Shown here: positions 55,179-64,000 of the stretch, piece after piece
Layout: every line of letters starts with the position of its first letter
Position numbering within the stretch: the stretch's first letter is position 1
Source of the DNA: Bacteroidales bacterium
Lineage (GTDB): Bacteria; Bacteroidota; Bacteroidia; Bacteroidales; UBA932
DNA length: 64,000 nucleotides
Reading direction: 5' to 3'
Assembly (NCBI GenBank): GCA_017423025.1
Contig: JAFPGC010000027.1
Span: forward strand, 1 to 64,000
Program-made: the position numbers and the translations under genes
Notes under the pieces: generated by a model
What the model was told of the DNA's origin: nothing
The model's database searches: none
What the model saw: the letters and a program-made list of their open reading frames with translations, nothing else

Positions 55179-58100
55179 TCACGGGTTCAACCGCTCAATC
55201 TTCACGGGTCCCATAAGACCGGAGGGAAGCAGGGGACTGTCGGCCAGATAGAAGGGAACCGGGGCGTAGGTGTGCTTTTCGGCTCCGGGCTGGCCGTCGC
55301 CGATGAGGCGGTTTACCCAGGTGTTCACCACCTTCACTTCGATGGTGTTCTTGCCGGGTTTCAGCTTGCCTTCGAACTTCACCACATAGGGGGCTTTCCA
55401 GAGGAAGTCTACGTGCTCGCCGTTGATATAGACATCGGCCATCTGGCCCACCTCGCCCAAATCTATGCAAAGGGCAGCGGGAAGATTTTTCTTGGAGAGG
55501 TTGAAGCTGTTCTTGTACGTTGCAGTACCGGAGAAATACTTCACATTGGCTTCGTCGGATTCCGTCAGAGATTTGAGCTCTTTCCAGGAACGGGTGCCGG
55601 CAGGGGCGTCCAATCCCTCGAAGGAAACCGTCCAGGGGCCGTTCAGGGCCACTTCGCCGGCGGCTTGCATGGGAGCGGGCTCTGCCAGCGGAGCCGCCGT
55701 AGAATCGGCCACCAGGAAGAGCGCATCGTCGGCACCCAGGTGCAGGCGGCCTTCGCGCAAAGCGCCGTAAACGGGCTTGCCGGTGACGGGGTTCATCACG
55801 GCTACAGGACCCTGGGCATCGCGCAAGACAATGTCCGTATCCACGGGAGCGCCGGTGAAGTTGCGCACCCAGTAGATGTCGCGTACGCCCTCCTTGCGGT
55901 GCACGTACCGTACGCCGGGGGCCGATGAGACGAAGTCCGGGGCCACGCCGGAGCGCTGCAGTCCTTCGGCGACGGAGCCGGTCCATACATTGGGACGGGC
56001 GGCGTGCCAGATGCCGGCTTTGAGACGCTCGAATTCGGCGGCATTGTCACCCTGTCCGGCCATGCAGACGGGTTCCTCTCCAATCAGGAAAACGCCTTCA
56101 GAGACCAGCTGGTGCAGTTTCCGGAGCACTTCCAGGCTCATTACCTGTGTGTGCGAACCCAAGGCAATCACCTTATAATTATGTACGGCGGGAACATTCA
56201 GCAACGCATGCGGGCTGCAGAAATCGTAGGCATAGCTATTTGGTACATCAGGAAGCGCCTTGGCATAGGCTTCGGCAATATTAGTGTCCTCGCCGTAGTA
56301 CCAGAGGACATCGGCCACATTATGACCGGCCTGCAGATAATAACAGCTGCGCGCCAGGTAATCCATCCAGTACTTGGCGTATTCCGCCCAGGTTTCGTGG
56401 CGGTTGAACCACTGGCCGAAGATGAGAAGCCCCAGACCGGGACGAAGGTCGTCGGAAGGCTGGTGGGCGCTCTCGTGGATGAAGAAGCGGTTGAGGCCGC
56501 TCATCAGGGCCACATCGGCCACTTCCTTCAGGTTGCCCGGGTACCAGCTGTAGGCACCGCCCAGCATACCGTTGGTGGTGAAGCTTTCGCCGGCCACGAT
56601 ATTCTGTCCGTACAGGTGGGCGGCCGATGCAGATTCGCGGATATCAGCCTGATAGGCAATGCTTTCTGCGGCACCTACCGTCCAGATAGCGGCCATGGGG
56701 ACGGCGGCCGTGCGCTTTGGATCCATGCCGTCTCCCACGAAGGTGCGGGCATTCTCATGACTTTCCGTATAGCGTCCCTTCATCCCGTATTCGGCCAGGA
56801 TGTCGTTCACGCGGTCGTAGTTGGCGGCAAAGAGTTCGCCGATGGTTTCACGCCAGTCAAAGAGGAAGGCTTCGGTATCCTCAGAAGAGCCGATGATTTC
56901 ACCGGTGAGGGCGGGCAGCCAGGGCCTCAGGGCATAGCCCCGGGCGCTCTGGAAGGCCTGTTCCATTTTGGGGGTCCAGGTCATATGCTCGGCCTCATAG
57001 CTGTCTATCATCAGGTATTGGATGCCGCGTGCTCCTAGAAGGCCATTTGCGGCGTCCTTATACAGATCCAGGTAGGTGTGGAAATAGCGGCTCCAGGCGT
57101 CCGGGTCCAGCTTGTCCACTTCCAGGCCGGTGGCTTCCGGCGGGGCGGGGTGGTTCTGCTTGCCAGTAAGGGAAGCGCCAAAACGGTAGATACGCCATTT
57201 TCCGGCGGGAACGGTCCATTCCAGTACGCCGTCCTTCACGCGGTCCGTCAGGTCCACCACCTCGGTCACGGGGCTGTCCGATGCCGGGGTGGGCCGTTGC
57301 AACAGGTCTCCCGGAGAAGCAAAACCGGCCTTTTCCTCGGCGTGGTTTACCTTGTACACCGTACTCAGTTTCCATTCGTGGATGGGAGTGCCGGTAGGCA
57401 TTACCACGGGAACACCGTAGGCGGCCATGCTGTAGTCCGGCACCGGATTTACCACCATCAGCCGGAAGTTCCGGGCTGTTGTTTCCGGGATGTCCAGGGT
57501 AAGCTGGGCCAGGTTGGAGGAAGGAACCGGGCAGACCTCTTCCCAAGTGGCACCGTCCTGGCTGCAGAGGAGGGAATTGGCGTAGGTGCGGGTATGTTCA
57601 AACTGTCCCTGTACCTGTCCGCCCACCAGGGTCATGGAGCGGATGGTCACTGCCTCCGGGAAGGAGTACTGGATCCAGGAATGGCTTCCGGAAGGATTGA
57701 TGGCCAGTTCTTTACCATCGTTGATGTCGCCGTTGGAGAGCTGCTCCACGCTGAAGTCCCCGCCGCTGGAGGTGACGCTGGCGCCCAGCTCCTGCAGGCT
57801 CTTTTCGCCCTCGGGTACGCGAACTGCCACCACGGCAATATCGGCATACCACTTGGGCATGCGGTCATAGATAGGGGCATACATTCCGGCACTTACGTTC
57901 TGGAATCGGCCGATGTTTTTATACGGTTCGGGAAGTCGCAAGGTCTGCGTATTGCCGTTGCCTTCCACTTCCAAGGTGCGCCAGGTGAGCTTTTTCATGG
58001 CATCGGCTGGCTGTACCCAGGGACCGCCGGTGCTGCTCCAACCAGGAGCAGAGGCTATGCCCACCTCCATGCCCAGCGAATCGGCCAGACCTATGGCGTA

Positions 58101-58391
58101 GGCGAAACTCTCTTTCCAGCCTTCGCTCAGGTAAGGACGGGGTTCCACCACGGGCGGAAGTCCTGCCATCATGGCGCCGCCGGCGTCAAACTGGTGAAAT
58201 CCGGCAATGCCAATACGGTCCATCCATTCCAGGTCCTTGCGGATGCCTTCGTTGCTGATGTTGCCATTCATCCAATGCCACCAGACGTAGGGGTGAGCCT
58301 CTTTGGGCGGGTTCGCAAAACGCTGGTCCTGTGCACCTGCATGGATGCACAGGAATGCGCTTACTACAATAAATAACCAACCACGGTTCAT
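55179..58391 (-). CDS. GH106 alpha-L-rhamnosidase (second paralogue)
   Basis: This 1070-residue exported enzyme (signal LFIVVSAFLCIHAGAQ, no lipobox) has GH106 features: HPYVWWHWMNGNISNEGI near 33, IASAPGWSSTGGPWVQPAD near 110-128, and a C-terminal jelly-roll (LCIDLGEVGQMADVYINGEH). It is predicted to remove alpha-L-rhamnose by inversion. Differences from the 13894 paralogue (WWHWMNG versus YWYWLDN, soluble versus lipid-anchored) suggest a different linkage or compartment. It is the last gene of the minus-strand PUL that begins beyond the window end with SusC/SusD, and lies 1 bp after the GH5 gene. Confidence 0.9.
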   Translation of the reverse strand: MNRGWLFIVVSAFLCIHAGAQDQRFANPPKEAHPYVWWHWMNGNISNEGIRKDLEWMDRIGIAGFHQFDAGGAMMAGLPPVVEPRPYLSEGWKESFAYAIGLADSLGMEVGIASAPGWSSTGGPWVQPADAMKKLTWRTLEVEGNGNTQTLRLPEPYKNIGRFQNVSAGMYAPIYDRMPKWYADIAVVAVRVPEGEKSLQELGASVTSSGGDFSVEQLSNGDINDGKELAINPSGSHSWIQYSFPEAVTIRSMTLVGGQVQGQFEHTRTYANSLLCSQDGATWEEVCPVPSSNLAQLTLDIPETTARNFRLMVVNPVPDYSMAAYGVPVVMPTGTPIHEWKLSTVYKVNHAEEKAGFASPGDLLQRPTPASDSPVTEVVDLTDRVKDGVLEWTVPAGKWRIYRFGASLTGKQNHPAPPEATGLEVDKLDPDAWSRYFHTYLDLYKDAANGLLGARGIQYLMIDSYEAEHMTWTPKMEQAFQSARGYALRPWLPALTGEIIGSSEDTEAFLFDWRETIGELFAANYDRVNDILAEYGMKGRYTESHENARTFVGDGMDPKRTAAVPMAAIWTVGAAESIAYQADIRESASAAHLYGQNIVAGESFTTNGMLGGAYSWYPGNLKEVADVALMSGLNRFFIHESAHQPSDDLRPGLGLLIFGQWFNRHETWAEYAKYWMDYLARSCYYLQAGHNVADVLWYYGEDTNIAEAYAKALPDVPNSYAYDFCSPHALLNVPAVHNYKVIALGSHTQVMSLEVLRKLHQLVSEGVFLIGEEPVCMAGQGDNAAEFERLKAGIWHAARPNVWTGSVAEGLQRSGVAPDFVSSAPGVRYVHRKEGVRDIYWVRNFTGAPVDTDIVLRDAQGPVAVMNPVTGKPVYGALREGRLHLGADDALFLVADSTAAPLAEPAPMQAAGEVALNGPWTVSFEGLDAPAGTRSWKELKSLTESDEANVKYFSGTATYKNSFNLSKKNLPAALCIDLGEVGQMADVYINGEHVDFLWKAPYVVKFEGKLKPGKNTIEVKVVNTWVNRLIGDGQPGAEKHTYAPVPFYLADSPLLPSGLMGPVKIERLNP

Positions 58392-58392
58392 C

Positions 58393-61113
58393 TTATTTCA
58401 GTTTAAGGGCTTTTAACAGGGTTTTGTTCCATTTTTCGGAGGCGTCGTCATAGATGGAGAAGCCGTCGCGGTAGAAGGACCAGATCATGGTACTGAATCC
58501 GTATTGGCGGGCCTGGGATTGCACAAAGCCGATGTAGCGGGCGCGGGATGCGTCGTCTGCATTGTCGCAGGCTCCGAACTCGCTGATGCTAACCGGGCGG
58601 CCGGTACGCTGGCTCCAGCGGGAGAGGAAGGCAAAATCCTGCTCCAGAGGGGCTTTGTCGGCCGTTGTCCCCATCCAGGGAACGTCCTTGATGCTGCCGG
58701 CCATGGCAAACTCAATGCCCTGATGAGTAAAGGTCTGGGGCAGGTAGTAATGTGCCTCGGCAATGATGTTCCAATCATCGGCCGGGAGTTGGAGAAGGCC
58801 GATGGTCCAGTGCTGGCCCAGGCTGGGCGTTCCCACAATTATGGTCTTGCCGGGGTTGTCCTTCCGGATAATCTTGCTGCAGCACGCAATGATTTCATTG
58901 TAGAGCGAAGGATCCAGCTGCAGGCTGGGCTCGTTCATGAGGCCGAAGTAAACGTCCTCATCGGCATAGCCTTTATAGTGGGCCGAAACCTGCTGCCAGA
59001 GGCTGTACAGGCGGTCGATATTATCCGAAAAAGAGAGGTCCTGCGGGGTGAAGCCGAAGGAAATGACCGGGTAATAATGGTTGTCCAGAATCACGGCCAG
59101 ACCGTTGGCCAGGCATTCATCCACCACGGCATCTACCTTGGCAAAGAATGCAGGATCAATGGCCGATGCCTCCATATGAGCGGGCCAAAGGATGGGGATG
59201 CGTACGCTCTTGAAGCCGGCCTTGGCAATCTTGCGGATGGTGCCGGGCTTGATGGGCTCATTGCCGTTTAGACCGTCCAGGGTGGAGTTGAGGTTCACGC
59301 CGGCACCCAGGCGCTTGTTGCGCTCGAAGGCCAGGGCAGCCGCTGCGGGAACGTCCACGGGGGCCGTGGCGGCATCCATGGCGCTTCTGTCCCGGCTAAG
59401 GAACAGGCGGGTGGCAGCGAAGTTGGTGGCTCCTTCCTCAAAGGATTTGGGAGCCTCTACCATACCGGGCGCACCAAAGATGAGCAGGATATCCAGGATG
59501 TTGCCCTTGAGGTCATAAATGCCTTCTCCGGCCATTCCGGAGGGACCGGCCGAAAGGGAAATCCCTGCCGGCTTTCCGCCCTTGAGCGTATAGCCGCAGC
59601 TCATGTTCATGGAGGAGAAAGCCTCCGAAACCAGCGTAAACTGCCCGTCCTGGAGCGTAAGTGTAACAGGACTTCCGCAGTACAGTCCGTACCACTCTCC
59701 CTCAAGAGGAGAAGTGCGGTATGTGCAGTTGTCAATCTTATAGCTCATGGACGGCCCCCAGAAGGAGGTGAGGGGAGCGGGCTCCCCGGCACCGGCTGTC
59801 TGGCCGAAGACGGGCTGGGCCACGTTGGCAAAGACAGGCATTCCTGCATAGGCGCAGTTCTCCACGCTGGTGGTGGTGACGCCGAAGGCCGATCCCATGG
59901 TGCCGTAGGTGGCGTTGAATTCACCCACGATGCCGCCCACCTGGGCGAAGCCCATGTTCTCCACGGTTATGGCCACGGTGGAAGAGCTATTCTTAATAGA
60001 ACCATAGCGCTCGCTGCCCACCAGGCCGCCTACGAAGATTTGCTTGGATCCGGTTTCTCCGCTCAGGCGGATGCTGCCGCTGGCTGTGCAGTTCTCCACA
60101 TTGGTGGCCGATGCCTGCAAGCCGCCGATGAAGGCCTTGAATTCGGCCTTGGGCGTTTGGGAGAAGCGGATGTTGACATCGAAGTCGGAGGTGCAGTTGC
60201 GGGTATCATTATAGGCCTCGCCGGCGTAAGCGCCCACATAGAGTTCTCCACCGCCGTTCCCGGCCATTTCAATATCCATTGTTCCGTCTACGGCGCAATT
60301 CTCGATGAGACCACCCCAGATGCCTCCGCAGAGGCCGGTGAAGCTGTGGAAGGTGCCTTCCGAGTTGGTGGTCTTGGCTTTGATAACCGTTCCGGTGATG
60401 GTGCAGTTACGCACGGCAGCTACGCCCTTATCCTGCTTGATAATGCCCACCAGGGGTGCTCCGTAGGGCCTTTCGGCCATGATGCAAAGCTGGGAGCGTT
60501 CCAGGGTAAGGTTGCAGATTTCGCCGTCGGCCATGGTGCCGAAAAGGCCAAATTTGTCTCCCTTGGGAGCCGTGATGCTCAAGCCCTTGATGGTGTGGCC
60601 CTTGCCGTCAAAGATGCCCTTGAAGGCATGGCGCCACCATTCGGCCGGAGCAAACTCGTAAGGCCCCTCGTATTCGCCGATGGGCTCCCAGTTGGCTATG
60701 CCGCTCAGGTCCAGGTCGTTTTCCAGTACGTACCATCCGTAGAGGTCTTCCCGGATGGCATCCAGCTCCTCCACAGTGCGGATGGGCTTGGGGCTCACCC
60801 ACTTGGCGTAAAGGGTCATGGACTTCTCCACCTTCATGGAATCCGTGGCGGGTACGAAGAAGCTGGCATTGTTGCCAAAGCGCCATTCCTGTTCCGGTTG
60901 GCAGTCCCTGGAGGTGTACCAACCCCCGAAGCGATAACCTTCCCGGGTAGGGTAGGGTTTGGCTTCGGCAGGCAGCATACGCCCGGCGGGAATGCTCACG
61001 GGAGCGATGACCTGTTCCGTAGGGTAGTTCAGGTCAAAGGAAACGGTATTTTGGGAAAAGGCAGCCGTGCCCGCGATGAGCGCGGCTGCCAGGGTCAGAA
61101 GGATTCTTTTCAT
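58393..61113 (-). CDS. InlB-repeat/GLUG/GH5 multidomain protein
   Basis: This 906-residue exported protein (LAAALIAGTAAFSQ) has an InlB B-repeat-like unit (about 28-110, YPTREGYRFGGWYTS, MTLYAKW). A stretch of GLUG-type beta-solenoid repeats follows (about 130-430; recurring I-x-N-C units such as GLIENCAVDG, VENCTASGSI). A linker domain precedes a GH5 barrel (about 600-905). In the barrel the acid/base is Glu of FGLMNEPS near 722 and the nucleophile Glu of ISEFGAC near 846, with HYYLP between. GH5 covers endo-beta-glucanases, mannanases and others. InlB and GLUG units are more typical of adhesins, so this may bind and cut surface glycans. It overlaps the lipoprotein gene by TAATG. Confidence 0.83.
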   Translation of the reverse strand: MKRILLTLAAALIAGTAAFSQNTVSFDLNYPTEQVIAPVSIPAGRMLPAEAKPYPTREGYRFGGWYTSRDCQPEQEWRFGNNASFFVPATDSMKVEKSMTLYAKWVSPKPIRTVEELDAIREDLYGWYVLENDLDLSGIANWEPIGEYEGPYEFAPAEWWRHAFKGIFDGKGHTIKGLSITAPKGDKFGLFGTMADGEICNLTLERSQLCIMAERPYGAPLVGIIKQDKGVAAVRNCTITGTVIKAKTTNSEGTFHSFTGLCGGIWGGLIENCAVDGTMDIEMAGNGGGELYVGAYAGEAYNDTRNCTSDFDVNIRFSQTPKAEFKAFIGGLQASATNVENCTASGSIRLSGETGSKQIFVGGLVGSERYGSIKNSSSTVAITVENMGFAQVGGIVGEFNATYGTMGSAFGVTTTSVENCAYAGMPVFANVAQPVFGQTAGAGEPAPLTSFWGPSMSYKIDNCTYRTSPLEGEWYGLYCGSPVTLTLQDGQFTLVSEAFSSMNMSCGYTLKGGKPAGISLSAGPSGMAGEGIYDLKGNILDILLIFGAPGMVEAPKSFEEGATNFAATRLFLSRDRSAMDAATAPVDVPAAAALAFERNKRLGAGVNLNSTLDGLNGNEPIKPGTIRKIAKAGFKSVRIPILWPAHMEASAIDPAFFAKVDAVVDECLANGLAVILDNHYYPVISFGFTPQDLSFSDNIDRLYSLWQQVSAHYKGYADEDVYFGLMNEPSLQLDPSLYNEIIACCSKIIRKDNPGKTIIVGTPSLGQHWTIGLLQLPADDWNIIAEAHYYLPQTFTHQGIEFAMAGSIKDVPWMGTTADKAPLEQDFAFLSRWSQRTGRPVSISEFGACDNADDASRARYIGFVQSQARQYGFSTMIWSFYRDGFSIYDDASEKWNKTLLKALKLK

Positions 61114-62447
61114 TATTCAGCGAGTTTGCCTACAAATTTAGCATTTGCCGCACTGGATTCCAACGTGATGGTGCATACGTCACCCTCGTAGGAGACGGAG
61201 ACCAGGCCGTCGGTGATATAGGTCTTGGTCTCTTCGCCGTCCAGGGTGAACCAGGTGGAACCCATATCCACGGGCCAGAACATACCGGGGGCATATTCGT
61301 AGTTGTACTGGAATCCTACACCGAATTCTCCTTCCTGCACCCATCCGGGAACGGAGCAAGCCTTATAGCTGCCCGCAGCGATGGTTCCGTCAGTGCTATA
61401 CAGTTCCAGGAATACATAATTGCCGGTACCGGAGTAAGAGTAGGAGTACATCATTTCGCTGTAGGTGGCCACGATGCCCTCGGTGGCCAGGCGCAGAGTG
61501 ACGGTGCCCTCGTTGGGGGCTACTTCTACTACCTGTGTAAGTGGAGTGTATTCAATTATCTCATAATCCAGGGCCTCGATGGGACCGGTATAGGCTACCC
61601 AGATCTCGCTTTCCTCGTCCTTGTATTCCACATTGTAGGTACTGCCGGTCTTGGTGACAATGGCTTCACCGGCCTTGAGGTTGGTCACATCGTAACCGTC
61701 GGCCTTCACATCGAACCAGTTGGTGCCGCCACCACCCGTGAAGAGCATGCCGGGAGCATATTCATAGGTCCAGAAGTCTCCGGGGATGACGGAGTAGGTG
61801 CCGGGATACAGCTTGCCGTCTTCGCTCTCCAGGGCCAGCATCAGCACTTTGCCGTCGCCGGTGAAGAAGGGATTGCCGGCAAGATCGGCAGATACGTTAA
61901 TGTCACCGGAGGCGATGTAGATGACCACGCTGCCTTCCTGGGCCTTGGCATCGATAAGGATATCCATGCGCTGGGCTTCCTTTTCCGGCTCGTACACGGC
62001 ATCGAAGGCTGCCTCCACGCGGAAGGCTTTCCCTTCAACGGTCCAGAGATAGCCACCCAGGGTATAGTGGTCGTCGGCCTTGGTTACCGTGAGGGTCCCC
62101 GTTGTATTCAGGGCGCTGGGGATGCCATTGGCGGCGCTGAAGGAGCTCTCGTCGGCCAGATAGTTGCCGGCCTTGGCAATGGCGGATGATCCGCCGGAGT
62201 AGGTGATACCGGGAATGTAATAGGTGTCGGCTACCAGCACCAGGCTGAGCTGGTCGCCTGCAGAGGAAGACAAGGTAAGCGGGAAATGGAACTTGCCGTT
62301 CTCATCCTTGGTCCGCTCGCCCTGTGTGAGTTGGGTGAGGGTGTAGGTGGCGGGCTCCGGGTATTTGCCCGTCAGGGGCTCGATGGCACTCTTGGTGCAG
62401 GAGAGGGCCAGAATGCCTGCGCAGATATAGAGAAGATACTTATTCAT
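61113..62447 (-). CDS. PUL surface lipoprotein with internal repeats (SusE/F-position)
   Basis: This 444-residue lipoprotein (lipobox ALSC) lies directly after susD. I do not recognise its family. Two similar modules are visible: DFWTYEYAPGMLFTGGGGTNWF near 226 and NYEYAPGMFWPVDMGSTWF near 385, each followed by a similar GEA-type strand and preceded by a LYPGTYS or IAAGSYK segment. A third, weaker module lies at the N-terminus. The repeated beta-sandwich pattern and position suggest a surface glycan-binding protein analogous to SusE/SusF. The ATG shares a base region with the SusD operon spacing (6 bp after the SusD stop). Confidence 0.7.
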   Translation of the reverse strand: MNKYLLYICAGILALSCTKSAIEPLTGKYPEPATYTLTQLTQGERTKDENGKFHFPLTLSSSAGDQLSLVLVADTYYIPGITYSGGSSAIAKAGNYLADESSFSAANGIPSALNTTGTLTVTKADDHYTLGGYLWTVEGKAFRVEAAFDAVYEPEKEAQRMDILIDAKAQEGSVVIYIASGDINVSADLAGNPFFTGDGKVLMLALESEDGKLYPGTYSVIPGDFWTYEYAPGMLFTGGGGTNWFDVKADGYDVTNLKAGEAIVTKTGSTYNVEYKDEESEIWVAYTGPIEALDYEIIEYTPLTQVVEVAPNEGTVTLRLATEGIVATYSEMMYSYSYSGTGNYVFLELYSTDGTIAAGSYKACSVPGWVQEGEFGVGFQYNYEYAPGMFWPVDMGSTWFTLDGEETKTYITDGLVSVSYEGDVCTITLESSAANAKFVGKLAE

Positions 62448-62453
62448 AATCGC

Positions 62454-64000
62454 TTACCACTGGGGATTTTGTTTGATGTTCACGTTCTGACTGGTCTCCA
62501 GGGCGGGATAAGGGAGACGGTTGTGCTTGCCTTCCTTGAACCCGTATTTGGAGGCGTCTTTGTTGTACTGCTGGTAATTTACGTTACCGTTGGAGTCCAG
62601 GGTGGGAATCTGACCGCCCTGGTCCTTCAGGCAGTCGGCGGCAATGCCCCAGCGGAGCATGTCCTGGAAGCGGCTGCCTTCGCCGCAGAGTTCGCAGCGC
62701 TTCTCCAGCTGGATGTCTGCGAGAGTCACATTGCTCTTGGTGGCGGCCTTGGCGCGGGTGCGGATCATGTTGAAGTACTCGTCGGCCTTTGCCTGGTTGC
62801 TGCCCAGGTTGGCTTCGGCGGCCAGCAGGAGAACTTCGGCGTAACGCATGTAGCGGGGGGAGTTGGTGTCGGCATAACCCATGCCGGCTCCAGGGGCCTC
62901 CCCGGCCAGACGGCGCCACTTCCACATAAAGAGGCCTTCGTTGCCATAAAGCGTCATGCCGTCCTTGATGGTATTGCCAACGGCGGCCATCTGGTCCACG
63001 GTCTTGATGCTCTGACCCAGGCGGTAGCCGTTTTCTCCTTCGGCCTGTACAAAGGCGTCATAGAGGGCTTTCTGCGGGTTGCACTGGCCCCAGCCCATGG
63101 AGGAGAACTCTCCGCTCAAGTTCATGGCGTCGCTCTTCCAGTGGATGCCGATGCGGTAGGTATTGATGTTCACCCACACGGCGGCGGGATCGTCCACGCG
63201 GAGGATGGTGAACATTTCTTCACAGTTGAAAGCATTGTCGTAGCGCTGAAGGTCCTCGTATTCGCCGTCATAGAGGGCGTAGAGGCCGCTGCCAATCACT
63301 TCGTCCAATACCTGGGCGGCCTGGGCCATCTTGCCCTGCCAGAGGTAAACCTTGCCCAGGAGGGCCTGTGCAAACTGCTTGGTGGGCTGCCAGGTGGTTT
63401 TGTCGTTTACATCGCTCTTCTGTGCAAGGGCGTCGCTGGCGATAGCCTCGGTGAGTTCGGTCTCCAGGAAGCTCCACAGTTCCTCGTCGGAGGAATTGCC
63501 CTGAGCATATTCGCTGGCTTCCAGTTCATGGTCCACGATGGGCGGATTGCCCCACAGGGTGGCCAGTTCAAAATGAGCCCAGGCACGGAGGACCCGGTTC
63601 TCAGCCACTACGCGCTTCCTGACGGGCGTATCGGGATTGACGTGATGAATGGCAACGTTACTGTAGTAAATTACGCTATAGTACCCGCTGAACAGGTCCT
63701 TGATGTTGCCGTGTTCGCTGTCGAAAGTGAATTCGTTCAACTTCTCCAGGGTGGCGGCATCGTTGCGCTGGGCTCCACCGGCCCAGAAATCATCCGAAAG
63801 GAGGTTCTTGGTAAGAAAGAGAGTGCTCTCCAGATTTCTGAGGGTGAGCATGGTGTAAGCCGTGGCAGTTTCGGCTTCTTCGTCGGTATTGTAGTAGGTG
63901 TCGTAATTCAGGGAACCGTGTTGTTCAATGTCCAGCTGCTTGTTGCAAGAGAGGATGGTACCCATGAGAAGAACCCCTGCGAGGATATATGCAAATGTCT
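62454..64000 (-). CDS. susD: SusD/RagB-family glycan-binding lipoprotein, 5' end beyond window
   Basis: The visible sequence carries SusD features: LSC lipobox, a start NKQLDIEQHGSLNYDTYYNTDEEA, the TPR region (RAWAHFELATLWGNPPIVDHE, FAQALLGKVYLWQGKMAQA) and the C-terminal RCELCGEGSRFQDMLRWG near the end. Although an ATG sits at 63963-63965, the frame stays open to the window edge and reads TFAYILAGVLLMGTILSC, i.e. the rest of a lipoprotein signal. The true start is therefore just past 64000. SusD binds oligosaccharides at the cell surface together with the TonB-dependent transporter SusC, which should lie immediately upstream, outside the window. Confidence 0.9.
   Translation of the reverse strand, partial: TFAYILAGVLLMGTILSCNKQLDIEQHGSLNYDTYYNTDEEAETATAYTMLTLRNLESTLFLTKNLLSDDFWAGGAQRNDAATLEKLNEFTFDSEHGNIKDLFSGYYSVIYYSNVAIHHVNPDTPVRKRVVAENRVLRAWAHFELATLWGNPPIVDHELEASEYAQGNSSDEELWSFLETELTEAIASDALAQKSDVNDKTTWQPTKQFAQALLGKVYLWQGKMAQAAQVLDEVIGSGLYALYDGEYEDLQRYDNAFNCEEMFTILRVDDPAAVWVNINTYRIGIHWKSDAMNLSGEFSSMGWGQCNPQKALYDAFVQAEGENGYRLGQSIKTVDQMAAVGNTIKDGMTLYGNEGLFMWKWRRLAGEAPGAGMGYADTNSPRYMRYAEVLLLAAEANLGSNQAKADEYFNMIRTRAKAATKSNVTLADIQLEKRCELCGEGSRFQDMLRWGIAADCLKDQGGQIPTLDSNGNVNYQQYNKDASKYGFKEGKHNRLPYPALETSQNVNIKQNPQW

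Noticed and set aside
63963..63965. ATG as the true start of the SusD gene
   Set aside because: The frame upstream encodes the rest of a lipoprotein signal (TFAYILAGVLL) up to the window edge, so this is an internal Met.

Overview
The window is G+C-rich, gene-dense DNA from a member of the Bacteroidales (Bacteroidota). This is shown by a SusD-type lipoprotein, many SPII-type lipoprotein enzymes, glycoside hydrolases packed with overlapping ATGA junctions, and promoter -7 boxes of the form TAnnTTTG. The genus cannot be fixed from the sequence. The theme is harvesting a rhamnose-rich complex glycan and catabolising L-rhamnose.

Region 1 (1-32748) is a long carbohydrate-degradation locus. In order it encodes a GH99-like enzyme (5' end outside the window), GH43, GH9, a DUF4838/PA14 protein, an MBL-fold protein, GH27, GH43, a DUF2490-type barrel, a GH78-like enzyme, GH106, GH78, a ricin-lectin/GH2 fusion and GH92. 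A GH20 gene on the minus strand follows, then GH2 and GH78. Almost all products carry signal peptides or lipoboxes, so digestion is periplasmic or at the cell surface. The three GH78/GH78-like enzymes and one GH106 here, plus a second GH106 at 55-58 kb, point to alpha-L-rhamnosides as a main target. GH43, GH27, GH2, GH92 and GH20 would strip arabinose/xylose, galactose, mannose and hexosamine decorations.

Region 2 (32749-47630) is a cytoplasmic catabolic operon: rhaB, rhaA, rhaT, a complete 2-oxoacid dehydrogenase complex (E2, E3, fused E1 alpha/beta), a PHP phosphoesterase, an aldolase-SDR fusion of the RhaE type, a SorE-like ketose-phosphate reductase and a tandem class II aldolase. A 14-bp-arm palindrome overlaps its promoter. 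rhaA has an in-frame TAG exactly where a conserved glutamate codon is expected. Two of its intergenic gaps hold related 110-118 bp elements with perfect but copy-specific long arms and a shared core whose small hairpins covary. These are the most novel structures in the window.

Region 3 (47631-51483) is a low-gene, A+T-richer accessory stretch. It holds hairpins, terminators, a fragment matching a tRNA-Ser(GGA) anticodon arm, a fimbrillin/FISUMP-like surface lipoprotein coupled to a 43-residue peptide, and a consensus promoter that drives only a roughly 65-nt terminated RNA in front of a very basic 44-residue ORF.

Region 4 (51484-55085) has a YqiA-like esterase and an AraC regulator (minus strand), divergent from an FMN-binding lipoprotein and a two-domain esterase. 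Region 5 (55179-64000, minus strand) is the start of a second polysaccharide utilisation locus: SusD (5' end beyond the window), a repeat-containing surface lipoprotein, an InlB/GLUG/GH5 multidomain protein and GH106.

The heptamer GGCCGAT/ATCGGCC is strikingly frequent throughout, except in the accessory stretch.
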